Assembly (NCBI RefSeq): GCF_003428335.1
Contig: NZ_CP031704.1
Coordinates: 124,001-188,000 of the forward strand
DNA length: 64,000 nt
Direction of reading: 5' to 3'
From: Solimonas sp. K1W22B-7
GTDB taxonomy: Bacteria; Pseudomonadota; Gammaproteobacteria; Nevskiales; Nevskiaceae
Shown: in pieces, positions 18,970-27,920 of the stretch
How positions within the stretch are numbered: position 1 is the stretch's first letter
Layout: the number at the start of each line of letters is the position of its first letter
Notes under the pieces: model-generated
The model's input: only the letters and a program-made list of their open reading frames with translations
Database searches by the model: none
What the model was told of the DNA's origin: nothing
Program-made: the position numbers and the translations under genes

Positions 18970-19685
18970 TCGAAACCGAGCACGCCAAGCAGGGCACGCC
19001 GCTGCGGCATCCGCTGCGGCCGCCGCATATCACCGGGGCCGAGAATCTCTACTCCTTCGGGGAAGAGGTCAGCCATGCCGTGACCCACGGCCTGGGCGTG
19101 GTGCTGTCGATCGCCGGCCTGGTGATCCTGGTCGCCAAGGCCACGCTCTACGGCAACGCCTGGCATATCGTCGCCGCCAGCATCTTCGGCAGCACCCTGG
19201 TGCTGATGTACGCCGCCTCCACGCTGTACCACTCGATCCCGCTGCCGGGCGCCAAGCGCATCCTGCGCGTGCTCGACCACTCGCTGATCTACTTCCTGAT
19301 CGCCGGCACCTACACGCCGTTCACCCTGATCACCCTGCGCGGCCCCTGGGGCTGGGGCCTGTTCGCCTTCACCTGGGGCCTGGCCCTGGCCGGCGTGGTG
19401 TTCAAGATCTTCGCCACCGGCAAGTACGAAAAGGTGTCGCTGGCGATCTACCTGATGATGGGCTGGTGCGCCCTGGTCGCCATCAAGCCGCTGCTGGTGG
19501 CGCTGGAGCCGGCCGCGCTGTGGCTGGTGCTGGCGGGCGGCCTGACCTACAGCGGCGGCGTCGCCTTCTACACCTGGACCAGCCTGCGCTACCACCACGC
19601 GGTCTGGCATCTGTTCGTGCTGGGCGGCAGCGTGCTGCACTTCTTCGCGATCCTGATCTACGTGATTCCGGGCGCCAACGGGTAA
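18969..19685 (+). CDS. Hemolysin III/PAQR-family membrane protein with a non-standard start
   Basis: Seven-span integral membrane protein of the YqfA/HlyIII (PAQR) family with the metal-site motifs AASTLYHSIP and HHAVWHLFVLGGSVLHFFAI. The conserved N-terminal segment NLYSFGEEVSHAVTHGLG is encoded upstream of the first standard start (GTG 19080), and no ATG, GTG or TTG lies in frame between it and the nfeD stop. The best-placed codon is ATC at 18969, in TAATC, with GGAG 8 bases upstream. Either this AUC is used or one base differs from an original TAATG. Confidence 0.8.
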   Translation: METEHAKQGTPLRHPLRPPHITGAENLYSFGEEVSHAVTHGLGVVLSIAGLVILVAKATLYGNAWHIVAASIFGSTLVLMYAASTLYHSIPLPGAKRILRVLDHSLIYFLIAGTYTPFTLITLRGPWGWGLFAFTWGLALAGVVFKIFATGKYEKVSLAIYLMMGWCALVAIKPLLVALEPAALWLVLAGGLTYSGGVAFYTWTSLRYHHAVWHLFVLGGSVLHFFAILIYVIPGANG

Positions 19686-19697
19686 GCCGGGGTTGTC

Positions 19698-19796
19698 GTG
19701 GATTGCCTTGAATGGCAATCCACGCCGGCGAACGCCCGCACATGGATGTGCGGGCCGGGGTCAACTGGGCGAGCCGCAGTCCCGCCATGGATGGCG
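19698..19796. repeat. Array of three intergenic hairpins
   Basis: Three perfect palindromes are spaced over 100 bp: GTGGATTGCC-N6-GGCAATCCAC (19698-19723), CCCGCACAT-GG-ATGTGCGGG (19735-19754) and CGCCAT-GG-ATGGCG (19783-19796). They resemble the hairpins at 7.76-7.82 kb in having a CAT/ATG centre. The array lies between the hemolysin III and PPK2 genes, which point the same way. Confidence 0.7.
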
Positions 19797-19849
19797 CCAC
19801 CGTCTTCCTTGCCCGACCGCGCTAGACTCCCTGCAACGAGGAGAGTCCC

Positions 19850-20740
19850 ATGCCCAAGAACGGCTTCGCCGCGGTCAAGAGTCCCTACCTGGTCCCCCAC
19901 GACGGGACCTTCCGTGTGTCCAAGGCAGCTACCAAGCCGCCCGCGAAGCAGGCCGACAAGGAGGTCTGCAAGCTGTGGCTGGCCGAGGCGGTGCAGGAGC
20001 TCTCCACGCTGCAGCACATCCTCTATGCCAACGACTACCACAGCGTGCTGCTGGTGTTCCAGGCGATGGACGCCGCCGGCAAGGACAGCACCATTCGCGC
20101 CGTGCTCACCGGCGTCGATCCTGCCGGCTGCGACGTGCATGCCTTCAAGCGTCCCTCGCTGCAGGAGTTGGACCACGACTTCCTCTGGCGCACCGCCACG
20201 CGCCTGCCCGAGCGCGGCCGCATCGGCGTGTTCAACCGCAGCTACTACGAGGAAGTGCTGGCGGTGCGTGTGCACCCGGAATACCTCAACTACCAGAAGC
20301 TGCCGCGCATCCCGAAGAAGCTGGACGATCTCTGGGAAGAACGCTACGAGTCGATCCGCGACCACGAGAAGCACCTGGCGCGCAACGGCACGCTGATCCT
20401 CAAGTTCTGGCTCAACGTCTCGAAGAACGAGCAGCGCGAACGCTTCCTGGCGCGGCTCGACGAGCCCGAGAAGAACTGGAAGTTCGAGAGCGCCGACATC
20501 GCCGAGCGCGGATTCTGGAAGCAGTACATGCAGTCCTACGAGGCCGCCCTCAACGCCACCTCGCGCCCCTGGGCCCCCTGGTACGCGATCCCCGCCGACA
20601 ACAAGCACTTCATGCGCGCCACCGTAGCGGAACTGGTCGTCGCCAGCATGAAGAAGCTGGACCTGCGCTACCCGGAACTGGAGGCGGAGGAGAAGGCACG
20701 GTTCGACGAGATGCGGACGCAGTTGCAGAAGGACCGATGA
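19850..20740 (+). CDS. Polyphosphate kinase 2 family protein
   Basis: Transfers phosphate between polyphosphate and nucleotides. The 296-residue single-domain product has the Walker A-like QAMDAAGKDSTI (the usual Gly is Ser here), GVDPAGCDVHAFKRP, GRIGVFNRSYYEEVL (Walker B region) and SRPWAPWYAIPADNK. The length fits single-domain PPK2 classes II and III; whether AMP or ADP is preferred cannot be read from the sequence. AGGAGAG lies before the ATG. Confidence 0.92.
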   Translation: MPKNGFAAVKSPYLVPHDGTFRVSKAATKPPAKQADKEVCKLWLAEAVQELSTLQHILYANDYHSVLLVFQAMDAAGKDSTIRAVLTGVDPAGCDVHAFKRPSLQELDHDFLWRTATRLPERGRIGVFNRSYYEEVLAVRVHPEYLNYQKLPRIPKKLDDLWEERYESIRDHEKHLARNGTLILKFWLNVSKNEQRERFLARLDEPEKNWKFESADIAERGFWKQYMQSYEAALNATSRPWAPWYAIPADNKHFMRATVAELVVASMKKLDLRYPELEAEEKARFDEMRTQLQKDR

Positions 20741-20765
20741 GACCTGCTTGGCCAGGCTCTACCTG

Positions 20766-20850
20766 TAGGATGTGGTGAGCGCAGCGAACCGCATCAATGG
20801 CCCCGACGGTTCACGCGAGTGATGCGGTTCATTTCATTCACCGCATCCTA
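20766..20850. repeat. Inverted repeat of the TAGGATG type
   Basis: Imperfect 31-bp arms (TAGGATGTGGTGAGCGCAGC and its facing copy ending CCGCATCCTA) are separated by 23 bp. The right arm ends in CTA, which on the minus strand is the TAG stop codon of the 235-residue membrane protein, so the repeat defines that protein's end. Confidence 0.7.
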
Positions 20851-21555
20851 CGGGCTCTGCACCGACTGGCGCCTGATGGCGAAAAGCCAAGGCAACAACG
20901 ATAGCGCTACCAGCCCCAGGCTGGCCAGCAGCATGCCCCCGAGCGCGGGAGCGATTCCGGCCAGGGTGCCCTTTGCGGCAAGGATACGTGGCAGCACCAG
21001 CAGGATGCCGATCGACTGGATGAGGAAGGCGAGCATGCCGCAAGCCAGCGTCAGTCTTGCGTAGTCCTTGTTCGGTGGACGACTGCGTTGCGCTTCGATC
21101 CAATCGAGGCCGACGATCTGTGCTGCAGCGGCGATGAGGCCGAGCTTGATGATGCCGAAGTATTGGGTATTGTTGCCGTAGCCGGCGCCGATCAGCATGG
21201 ACGCGGTGAGTGCCAGCGCCAGGAAACCTATGAAGAACACCACGCCGGCGCGAAAAATGCGGAACGGGCGGTGAGGCGCCGCAAGCCTTGGCTGGGTGCC
21301 TGGAAGCCTGCCGCGCCAACTCAGGTAAGCGCTGACGCCCAGGGCCAGCAGCATGATCAGCCAGCCGTATTGCCTGTTGAAGGCCTGAGCAGCCAGGTAT
21401 CCCTTCTCCTGCCCATCCAGCTGCTGCCCCGGGAGCGCGACATGCTCGGCGCCGAGTACACCCGCCAGGACGCTGACCGGCAGCAGGATGGCGAACAGCA
21501 AGGCAAGAAACCACAGGTATCCGAATCCCAAACGTCGGATCATGGCGACGATCAT
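20848..21555 (-). CDS. Hypothetical polytopic membrane protein, 235 aa
   Basis: No family recognised. Five or six likely membrane spans: YLWFLALLFAILLPVSVLAG, GWLIMLLALGVSAYLSW, AGVVFFIGFLALALTASMLI, FGIIKLGLIAAAAQIVGL, ACGMLAFLIQSIGILLVLP and GGMLLASLGLVALSLLPWLF. The start at 21555 overlaps the stop of the upstream NAD(P)-binding gene by four bases, indicating an operon; an internal ATG at 21543 is an alternative. The stop codon is supplied by an inverted repeat. Confidence 0.8.
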   Translation of the reverse strand: MIVAMIRRLGFGYLWFLALLFAILLPVSVLAGVLGAEHVALPGQQLDGQEKGYLAAQAFNRQYGWLIMLLALGVSAYLSWRGRLPGTQPRLAAPHRPFRIFRAGVVFFIGFLALALTASMLIGAGYGNNTQYFGIIKLGLIAAAAQIVGLDWIEAQRSRPPNKDYARLTLACGMLAFLIQSIGILLVLPRILAAKGTLAGIAPALGGMLLASLGLVALSLLPWLFAIRRQSVQSP

Positions 21556-22202
21556 CCTCGCAACGGCAACGTATGCACCCGCATCCCCTCATACGGCCGC
21601 CGCGACAGCGTCAGCAGCGCCTCGGCCACCGCCAGCGTCGTGATCGGCCGGTACTTGGCCAGTGGGCCGGCCAGCAGCGGCGAGAACAGCGGGCTGAGCT
21701 TCTGCGCCAGGGCTTCGCCGGGGCGGGATTCGCTGCGTTCGCCCATCAGCAGCGAGGGCTGAACGATGCGCAGCGAGGGATAGCCCAGCGCCGCCACGTC
21801 CTGTTCCATGCGGCCCTTCACGCGCGAATAGAACGACGGCGAGTGGGCCGAGGCGCCGATCGCGGACACCACCAGGAACTGGCGGGCGCCCTGGGCCAGG
21901 GCGGCCTGGGCCAGGGCGACGACGAAGTCGTGGTCCACCTGCTCCAGGCCGGCGCGGCCGGCCTTGCCCTGGGTGGTGCCCAGGCCGCAGTAGACGTCGT
22001 CGGCCTTGAGCTGGTCGCCGAGGGCGGGCAGGTCGCTGAAATCGCTGATCACCGTCTGCAGCTTGGGATGCGACAGGGGCGGCGGCCGGCGGCCGATGAC
22101 CTTGACGCGGTCGTAGTCGGGCGATGCCAGCAGCAGCGGCAGCAGCTGCTGTCCCACGGCGCCGGTGGCGCCGGCCACCAGGGCGGTCTTGGACTCGGTC
22201 AC
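21552..22202 (-). CDS. NAD(P)-binding oxidoreductase (atypical SDR, HTATIP2-like)
   Basis: The 216-residue Rossmann-fold protein has the dinucleotide motif VAGATGAVGQQLL at the N-terminus, VYCGLGTTQGKAG, and QFLVVSAIGASAHSPSFYSR followed by VKGRMEQ, the usual Ser/Tyr-Lys region. SDRs of this type act as oxidoreductases or redox sensors; the substrate is unknown. Cotranscribed with the downstream membrane protein. Confidence 0.87.
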   Translation of the reverse strand: MTESKTALVAGATGAVGQQLLPLLLASPDYDRVKVIGRRPPPLSHPKLQTVISDFSDLPALGDQLKADDVYCGLGTTQGKAGRAGLEQVDHDFVVALAQAALAQGARQFLVVSAIGASAHSPSFYSRVKGRMEQDVAALGYPSLRIVQPSLLMGERSESRPGEALAQKLSPLFSPLLAGPLAKYRPITTLAVAEALLTLSRRPYEGMRVHTLPLRG

Positions 22203-22297
22203 GGTGCTATCCTCGGTCTATGGCGGCAGTGTAACCGCCGGGATTGAAACTGCGACGGCTGTGTCCGGTCAAACACGGTCACTGCCAAGGATGGGCC

Positions 22298-22768
22298 ATG
22301 ACTTCTGTTTCCTTCACCCTTCACCCCCGACTCAACGCCGACTGCTTCGTCGCGGGGGATTGGCCGCTGTCCCGCCTGCTGCTGATGAACGACAGCCAGT
22401 ACCCCTGGTTCATCCTGGTGCCGCGGCGCAACGATGTCCGCGAGATGCACGAGCTGGACGCCTCCGACCAGACCCAGCTGTTCCGCGAATCCATGATCCT
22501 GAGCCGCGCCCTGGCCCTGGCCTACAGGGGCGACAAGCTCAACGTCGCGGCGCTGGGCAACATCGTGCCGCAGCTGCACCTGCACCATATCGTGCGCTTT
22601 GCCAGCGACCCGGCCTGGCCGGCGCCGGTCTGGGGCAAGCTGCCGGCGAAACCCTACTCGGAAGGCCAGGCGCTGGCACAGATCGAGCGCCTGCTGCCGC
22701 GCCTGGAACTGCCGCTGATGCCGCTGCGCACGGTGGCCCCGGCCGTCACTCCGCCGGCCGACCAGTGA
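22298..22768 (+). CDS. HIT-domain protein
   Basis: The 156-residue histidine-triad nucleotide-binding protein has WPLSRLLLMNDSQYPWFILVP near the N-terminus and the active-site QLHLHHIVRF. The first His of the triad is Gln, as in a proteobacterial subgroup. HIT proteins hydrolyse or transfer nucleoside monophosphates. The ATG at 22298 follows AAGGATGG. It stands alone between a divergent SDR gene and the cytochrome cluster. Confidence 0.9.
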   Translation: MTSVSFTLHPRLNADCFVAGDWPLSRLLLMNDSQYPWFILVPRRNDVREMHELDASDQTQLFRESMILSRALALAYRGDKLNVAALGNIVPQLHLHHIVRFASDPAWPAPVWGKLPAKPYSEGQALAQIERLLPRLELPLMPLRTVAPAVTPPADQ

Positions 22769-22880
22769 ACCGGGCTTTCCCGATCTGAACCCGCTTGCTT
22801 CCTCCCGTCCGCGGTCCATAGACTGGAGCGAGCACCGCCCGTCCGAGGCGGACTGATAACGAAAAGACGAGGGGAAGTGC

Positions 22881-25304
22881 ATGGTCAAGCGGCTGCTGTG
22901 GACCCTGTTGCTGTTGTCGCCGGCGGCCCTGGCCGCCGCTCCAGCCGCCAAGCCGGCTGCCGCCGCCCCTGCGGCGCCCTATGCGGCAGCGGGAGCAGCC
23001 ACCGGCCTGTATCCGGTGCCCGACGCGCCCTACACCGCGACCTTCCGCTCGATCTCGCTGGCCGACCTGGTCCGCCTCAACCTGACCACGGGCACCTGGC
23101 ATGGCTCGCCCAAGGTGCAGAAGGATCGCGCCTGGTACGACAGCCATTTCTACGACACGCTGGCGGCGCGCAAGGTCTGGCGCGACGGCAGTTCGCCGCC
23201 GCATTACCCGCCCTACCAGGGCCCGATCACCTGGGACATCGTGCCGATCCCGCAGGCGCCGCCGCCGTCCTGCGACCAGCCGCAGCCCACCGGCTACGAC
23301 GCCGAGTCCTGCCGCTACGTGAACCAGCTGTTCAAGGACGTGGAGAAGACCGATCCCGCCGCTGCCAGGCTCGCCCGCGAGCAGGTGCGCCGCGGCCGCG
23401 ATGTCTGGTTCAAGGGCACTTTCGGCGACCAGGACGAGGAATACCTGCACACCACGCGCACGGTGGGCAAGGACAATGTCTGGTACCCCTGGCTCGACAC
23501 GCGCGAGCGCAAGCACCGCTTCACCAAGTGGGGAATGATCAACGACCCGGACTGCACCGAAGGCGATGCCAGCACCAACTGGTACGATCGCTGCCCCGAT
23601 GAGCACAGCTCCGGCGTGCTGGGCTACCGCAAGTACTACCAGGACCCGACCAGGGACGCCTCGGGCAAGGTCGCCTTCGACCCCGCCAGCTCGCCCTACC
23701 GGCCCGACGAGCTGAAGAAGAACCTGCGCTTCGTGCTGGGCGGCCCCTGCGTGCAGTGCCATGTCTCCTTCGATCCGACCCACCCGCCGAAGGACCCCAA
23801 CAGTCCGAAGTGGGAAAACATCCACGCCACCATCGGCAACCAGTACACGATGCAGCCGATGCAGTACGTGATGGGCACGCCGGCGGACTCGCTGTCGCGG
23901 CAGGTGCTGGGCCTCGGGCACCGCGTCGGCACCATCGACACCTCGCTGGTGGCCACCGACTTCCAGCACAACCCCGGCACGCAGAACAACATCATGGATT
24001 TCTCGAACAAGCGGCTGTTCGAGGAGGACATGAAGGACCCCGTCACCGGCAAGATCAGCCGCGCCCGCACGCGCCACGTGCTCAAGGGTGGCGAGGACAG
24101 CGTCGGCGAGCATCTGGCGCTGATCCGCGTCTACGTCAACATCGGCCTGTGCACCGAGGAATGCTGGACGCCGAAGTTCCCCAAGCCCGGCACCTTCTTC
24201 GGCGAGAAATCCCGCCAGCAGCCGTTCAGCATCGCGCAGTGTTCCAAGGACTGCGAGGCCTGGAACTACGCCGATGCCAAGATGCCGGAGCTGGCCTCGT
24301 TCCTGATGACCGGCGGCCCCACCTACCTGCTCAAGGCCGCCGATGTGGACGGCACGCCGGGCTCGGCCTTCATCGACCTGGCGAAAGTGCCGCAGGGCCG
24401 CAAGGTGTTCGCGCGCGAATGCGCCGGCTGTCACAGTTCCAAGTTCGCGCCGGCCAATGTGCGCGGCGACAAGGCCGCGCTGGAGCGCTACTACGAGGGC
24501 CACGTGTTCGGTGCCGAGGAGTACTGGCAGAACGAGTTCACCGAGGCCGAGCGCAATGCGCCGGCGTTCCAGGCCAAGTACCTGGCCAAGGACCCGCAGA
24601 GCGGCAAGCTGCGCCCGCGCCAGTTCGTCGGCAAGGACTTCCTCGGGCAGGACTGGCTGGCCAACGACGAGCCGGTGCCGTTCAACATCGTCGGCACCAA
24701 CATGTGCCGTGCCATGCACGACAACCACAGCAAGGGCCACATCTGGGAGGAGTTCGCCTCCGAGACCTACCGCGCGCGGCCCTCGCCGGGCTCGGTGCCC
24801 AAGGTCACCAACCGCGTGATCCCGGGCCTGGGTGGTCGCGTGATCGGCGAGAAGGCGATCGAGGGCGGCCCCGGCTACCTGCGCAACTTCTCGCTGCTGT
24901 CGGCCTGGGCCACCGCGCCCTTCCTGCACAACAACGCCGTCGGCGAGCTGACGCACCTCAAGAGCGGGGCGATCGACTACACCGTGCGCGGCCGCGTGAA
25001 GCAGTTCGAGATCGCCTTCGACGAGCTGCTGACCTCGGACAACCCCAACGTCACGCCGCATCGCCCGCAGAAGATCAGCGTCACCGACCGCGACATCCAG
25101 CTGGCGCCGCGCGAGGACCAGCAGGGCCCGATCCACCTGACGGTGAAGAAGGGCACGCCGATCGCCTCGTTCACCTCCTCCGACCCGCACTCGCCGACCT
25201 TCATGAAGTGCGACGACCTGGTGGAGAACAAGGGTCACCAGTTCGGCGTGTCGCTGTCGAAGGACGACAAGCTGGCGCTGCGCGAATTCCTCAAGCTGAT
25301 GTAG
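22881..25304 (+). CDS. Large exported diheme c-type cytochrome (RoxA/diheme peroxidase-like)
   Basis: The 807-residue protein has a cleavable signal peptide (LLWTLLLLSPAALAAAP), an Ala/Pro linker and two CxxCH heme sites, CVQCH at residue 290 and CAGCH at 514, about 224 residues apart. The C-terminal region has NFSLLSAWATAPFLHNNAVG, resembling the WATAPYLHNGSV signature of RoxA/RoxB and related diheme oxygenases or peroxidases. RoxA-type enzymes cleave polyisoprene with O2, but this protein is longer and the substrate is unknown. First gene of a four-gene cytochrome cluster; the next starts 13 bp downstream. Confidence 0.82.
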   Translation: MVKRLLWTLLLLSPAALAAAPAAKPAAAAPAAPYAAAGAATGLYPVPDAPYTATFRSISLADLVRLNLTTGTWHGSPKVQKDRAWYDSHFYDTLAARKVWRDGSSPPHYPPYQGPITWDIVPIPQAPPPSCDQPQPTGYDAESCRYVNQLFKDVEKTDPAAARLAREQVRRGRDVWFKGTFGDQDEEYLHTTRTVGKDNVWYPWLDTRERKHRFTKWGMINDPDCTEGDASTNWYDRCPDEHSSGVLGYRKYYQDPTRDASGKVAFDPASSPYRPDELKKNLRFVLGGPCVQCHVSFDPTHPPKDPNSPKWENIHATIGNQYTMQPMQYVMGTPADSLSRQVLGLGHRVGTIDTSLVATDFQHNPGTQNNIMDFSNKRLFEEDMKDPVTGKISRARTRHVLKGGEDSVGEHLALIRVYVNIGLCTEECWTPKFPKPGTFFGEKSRQQPFSIAQCSKDCEAWNYADAKMPELASFLMTGGPTYLLKAADVDGTPGSAFIDLAKVPQGRKVFARECAGCHSSKFAPANVRGDKAALERYYEGHVFGAEEYWQNEFTEAERNAPAFQAKYLAKDPQSGKLRPRQFVGKDFLGQDWLANDEPVPFNIVGTNMCRAMHDNHSKGHIWEEFASETYRARPSPGSVPKVTNRVIPGLGGRVIGEKAIEGGPGYLRNFSLLSAWATAPFLHNNAVGELTHLKSGAIDYTVRGRVKQFEIAFDELLTSDNPNVTPHRPQKISVTDRDIQLAPREDQQGPIHLTVKKGTPIASFTSSDPHSPTFMKCDDLVENKGHQFGVSLSKDDKLALREFLKLM

Positions 25305-25317
25305 GACGGCCGCGGCG

Positions 25318-27045
25318 ATGAAGCGCGCGCTGGCCGTCCTGCTGCTTATCTCCGCCGGCGTTTCGGCGTGGATATGGTTGCGCCCCGCGCCCGGGCCGCG
25401 CGGTCCCTCGATCACCGAGCGCAGCGCGCAGGAGCCGGTACAGGCCGCGCCGCGCCTGAGCCGCCGCCTGATCGCCAGCGAAGACCTGCCGCCGGCCGGC
25501 TCGCGCTCGCTGTTCGATCACCTGGTGGCACAGAACGAGGGCCTGCCGTACCCCTTCGAGAAGCTGGTGGCGATGCTGCAGAAGCAGGACCCGGAAGGCC
25601 GCATGCCGGTGACGCTGATGATCCCGCAGGGGCGCTCGCTGCTGAAGGCGCAGGCGGACTTCCACCACCCGCGCGTGCTGGTGGCGGCGGACTTCCAGGC
25701 CCCGGGCTCGCCGGCCAGCCTTGGCCTGGCGCCGCGCGGCCAGCTGTTCCTGGGCTTCGTCGAGAACGCCAACGAGATCGAAGTGCTGAGCTACAACGAG
25801 GCCGCCGGCCGCTTCGAGTTCCAGCTGGTGCAGGATTACTCCGCCACCGGTGCGCGCCGCATCGTCTACGCGCGCCGCGCGGTCTGCACCACCTGCCACC
25901 AGGGCGGCACGCCGATCTTCCCCCAGCGCCCCTGGGCCGAGACCAACGGCCAGCCGGAGATCGCCGCGCGGATCGTCGCCGCGCGCGGGCCGGCACCGTA
26001 TCTCGGCATGCCGGCGGCGCAGCCGCTGGGCGCGCCGGAGCGCTTCGACGAGTTGACCGACACCGGCGCCTTCGTCGCCGTGACGCAGCAGCTGTGGATC
26101 GACGCCTGCGGCGCGGAAGCCGCCGGCGCCGCCTGCCGCCGCCTGATGCTCAAGCTGGCGCTGCGTTATCTCTCCGACCCCGGCAGCTTCGACGCCGACG
26201 GCGCCGAGGCGGCCCAGCTGCGCCAGCTGCAGGCTGCGGCCTGGCCGCCAGAGGGCATCGCCGTGCCGGAGTCCGACCTGCGCAACCGCGATCCGCTGGC
26301 CGAACAGCGCGGCCTGCGCAACCGCATCCGCGGCTGGTTCACGCCGGCGCCCAAGCCGGGCGAGGGCGCACGCAACAACGACGACCTGGTGGCCTTCGAC
26401 CGCCTGCCCAAGCTGCCGGCGACGCTGGACCCGGTGACGCCGCGCCCGCCCAAGCGCCTGCTCACCGCTCACGACATCGACGGGGTCTACGGCCTGGCCG
26501 CGCTGTTCAGCGACGGCGACCGCACCCGCCTGGAACAGGCCGGCGGCATCGACGCGGCGACGCTGGAGCGGACGGTGGAGCGGCTGGAGCCGGCGCTGTT
26601 CGCGCCCGGCCCGATCTCGCGCGTGAAGATCCTGCAGGGGCTGCTGGCGGCGCTGGGCGCCAAGGACATCCTGGCCTATTGCTGCCTGAACACCGCCGAG
26701 ATGTCGCCGCCGCAGGCCAGCGGCGGGCCGCCGCTGGAGCTTTCCGCCCACTCGCCGCTGCAGCCCTTCGGGGAGTATTGCTTCAGCTGCCACCGCGGCA
26801 ACCCGGCGAAGCGCCTCGACTTCATGGGCGGGCGCAACGAACAGGAGGTGCTGGAGCAGGTCAAGGCCACCGCCAAGATCCGCGACGCCCTGGACTGGGA
26901 CCGCTACCGCGGCACCGACAAGCAGAATACGCTGATGCCCCCGGCGGATTCGCCGCAGCGCGCTGCCCTGGAGGCCGCGCTGAAGCAGGACCCGAAGCTG
27001 CTGGAGCGCATGCGCGACACGGTGCCCGGGCTGTTCGATTTCTGA
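25318..27045 (+). CDS. Exported diheme cytochrome-like protein, 575 aa
   Basis: An N-terminal signal or anchor (LAVLLLISAGVSAWIWL) is followed by two CxxCH motifs far apart: CTTCH at residue 190 and CFSCH at 488. The sequence YCFSCHRGNPAKRLDFMGG followed by NTLMPPADSPQR resembles DUF1587/planctomycete-type cytochrome tails. I do not recognise the central 300 residues. Its position directly after the 807-residue cytochrome suggests the two act together in the periplasm or outside the cell. Confidence 0.75.
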   Translation: MKRALAVLLLISAGVSAWIWLRPAPGPRGPSITERSAQEPVQAAPRLSRRLIASEDLPPAGSRSLFDHLVAQNEGLPYPFEKLVAMLQKQDPEGRMPVTLMIPQGRSLLKAQADFHHPRVLVAADFQAPGSPASLGLAPRGQLFLGFVENANEIEVLSYNEAAGRFEFQLVQDYSATGARRIVYARRAVCTTCHQGGTPIFPQRPWAETNGQPEIAARIVAARGPAPYLGMPAAQPLGAPERFDELTDTGAFVAVTQQLWIDACGAEAAGAACRRLMLKLALRYLSDPGSFDADGAEAAQLRQLQAAAWPPEGIAVPESDLRNRDPLAEQRGLRNRIRGWFTPAPKPGEGARNNDDLVAFDRLPKLPATLDPVTPRPPKRLLTAHDIDGVYGLAALFSDGDRTRLEQAGGIDAATLERTVERLEPALFAPGPISRVKILQGLLAALGAKDILAYCCLNTAEMSPPQASGGPPLELSAHSPLQPFGEYCFSCHRGNPAKRLDFMGGRNEQEVLEQVKATAKIRDALDWDRYRGTDKQNTLMPPADSPQRAALEAALKQDPKLLERMRDTVPGLFDF

Positions 27046-27054
27046 GGAGAGGCG

Positions 27055-27891
27055 ATGAGCCGTCGTCGCGGAATGTTGTCCTTGTGGGAGCGGCTTCAGC
27101 CGCGATCTGGGCGTGGCATCGCGGCTAAAGCCGCTCCCACGGGCGTGCTGGTTCTTGGCTTGCTTGCGTCCCTGCCCGCCGCCGCCGAGCCCGCCTTCGC
27201 CCGCATGTACAAGTCGCAGTTCGGCTATCCGCCGTCCTGCAACGCTTGCCACAAGGACGGCGGCGGCACGCCGCTGAATCCCTACGGCCAGCAGTTCAAG
27301 GACGCCGGCATGAATGCTGGGGCCTTCGCGAAGATCGCGGGCAGCGATGCCGATGGGGACGGTGCGGCCAACGGTGCCGAGGCCCAGGCCCGCGCCAACC
27401 CCGGCAACCGCAGCTCCACCCCGGCGAACAAGGGCGACTGGCTCGACACCGCCAGCCTGATCCCGCGCGAGGTGCAGGCCGCCTTCCCCGGCGTGCGCGA
27501 ATACCTGCCGCGCGACGCGATCCTGACCGACGCCGACATCGCGCGCGCCAGGACCCTGGGGGCGAGCTTGGGCAAGGCCGACGAGAACACCATCTATGTG
27601 CCGCTGCAGGACAAGCGCCCGGCCGGCACGGCGCTGATCTTCGCCGCCGAGTTCAAGGGCAAGACCTTCTTCCTGCTGATGGTCACCGACCGCCAGCTCA
27701 AGGTGACCCAGGTCAAGGCCATGAACAGCACCCAGGTGCCGGCAGCGGCGCAAAGCAAGGTGTATGCGAAGTTCAGCGGCGTGGCCGTGGACCAGCTGCC
27801 GGCGGCCAGCGGCAGCGACCTGGACGCGGCGATCACGGCGGCGGTGAAGAAGGCGGGGACGCTGCTGTATGTGAGGTTGAAGAATGCGTAG
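27055..27891 (+). CDS. Exported monoheme protein with a calcium-binding-like loop; REP inside its signal peptide
   Basis: The 278-residue product has one CxxCH (CNACH, residue 62) and a DADGDGAANGAEA loop like an EF-hand or thrombospondin calcium site. The C-terminal alpha/beta domain (FAAEFKGKTFFLLMVTDRQL) is distantly like FMN-binding domains; I could not place it. The N-terminus reads MSRRRGMLSL, then 20 residues encoded by a REP inverted repeat (codons 27085-27144), then VLVLGLLASLPAAAEP. Without the insert it would be a normal signal peptide. A GTG at 27145 is an alternative start but leaves no basic n-region. Confidence 0.7.
   Translation: MSRRRGMLSLWERLQPRSGRGIAAKAAPTGVLVLGLLASLPAAAEPAFARMYKSQFGYPPSCNACHKDGGGTPLNPYGQQFKDAGMNAGAFAKIAGSDADGDGAANGAEAQARANPGNRSSTPANKGDWLDTASLIPREVQAAFPGVREYLPRDAILTDADIARARTLGASLGKADENTIYVPLQDKRPAGTALIFAAEFKGKTFFLLMVTDRQLKVTQVKAMNSTQVPAAAQSKVYAKFSGVAVDQLPAASGSDLDAAITAAVKKAGTLLYVRLKNA
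27084..27140. repeat. REP inverted pair inside a coding region
   Basis: The 23-bp arms GTGGGAGCGGCTTCAGCCGC... (27084-27106) and its inverse (27118-27140) match at 22 of 23 positions around an 11-bp spacer. The left arm has the same core as the intergenic REP at 7715-7734. The pair lies in frame within the signal-peptide region of the monoheme protein. Confidence 0.85.
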
Positions 27892-27920
27892 CGCGAACGG
27901 GAGCCGCAGTACCTGTTCTT

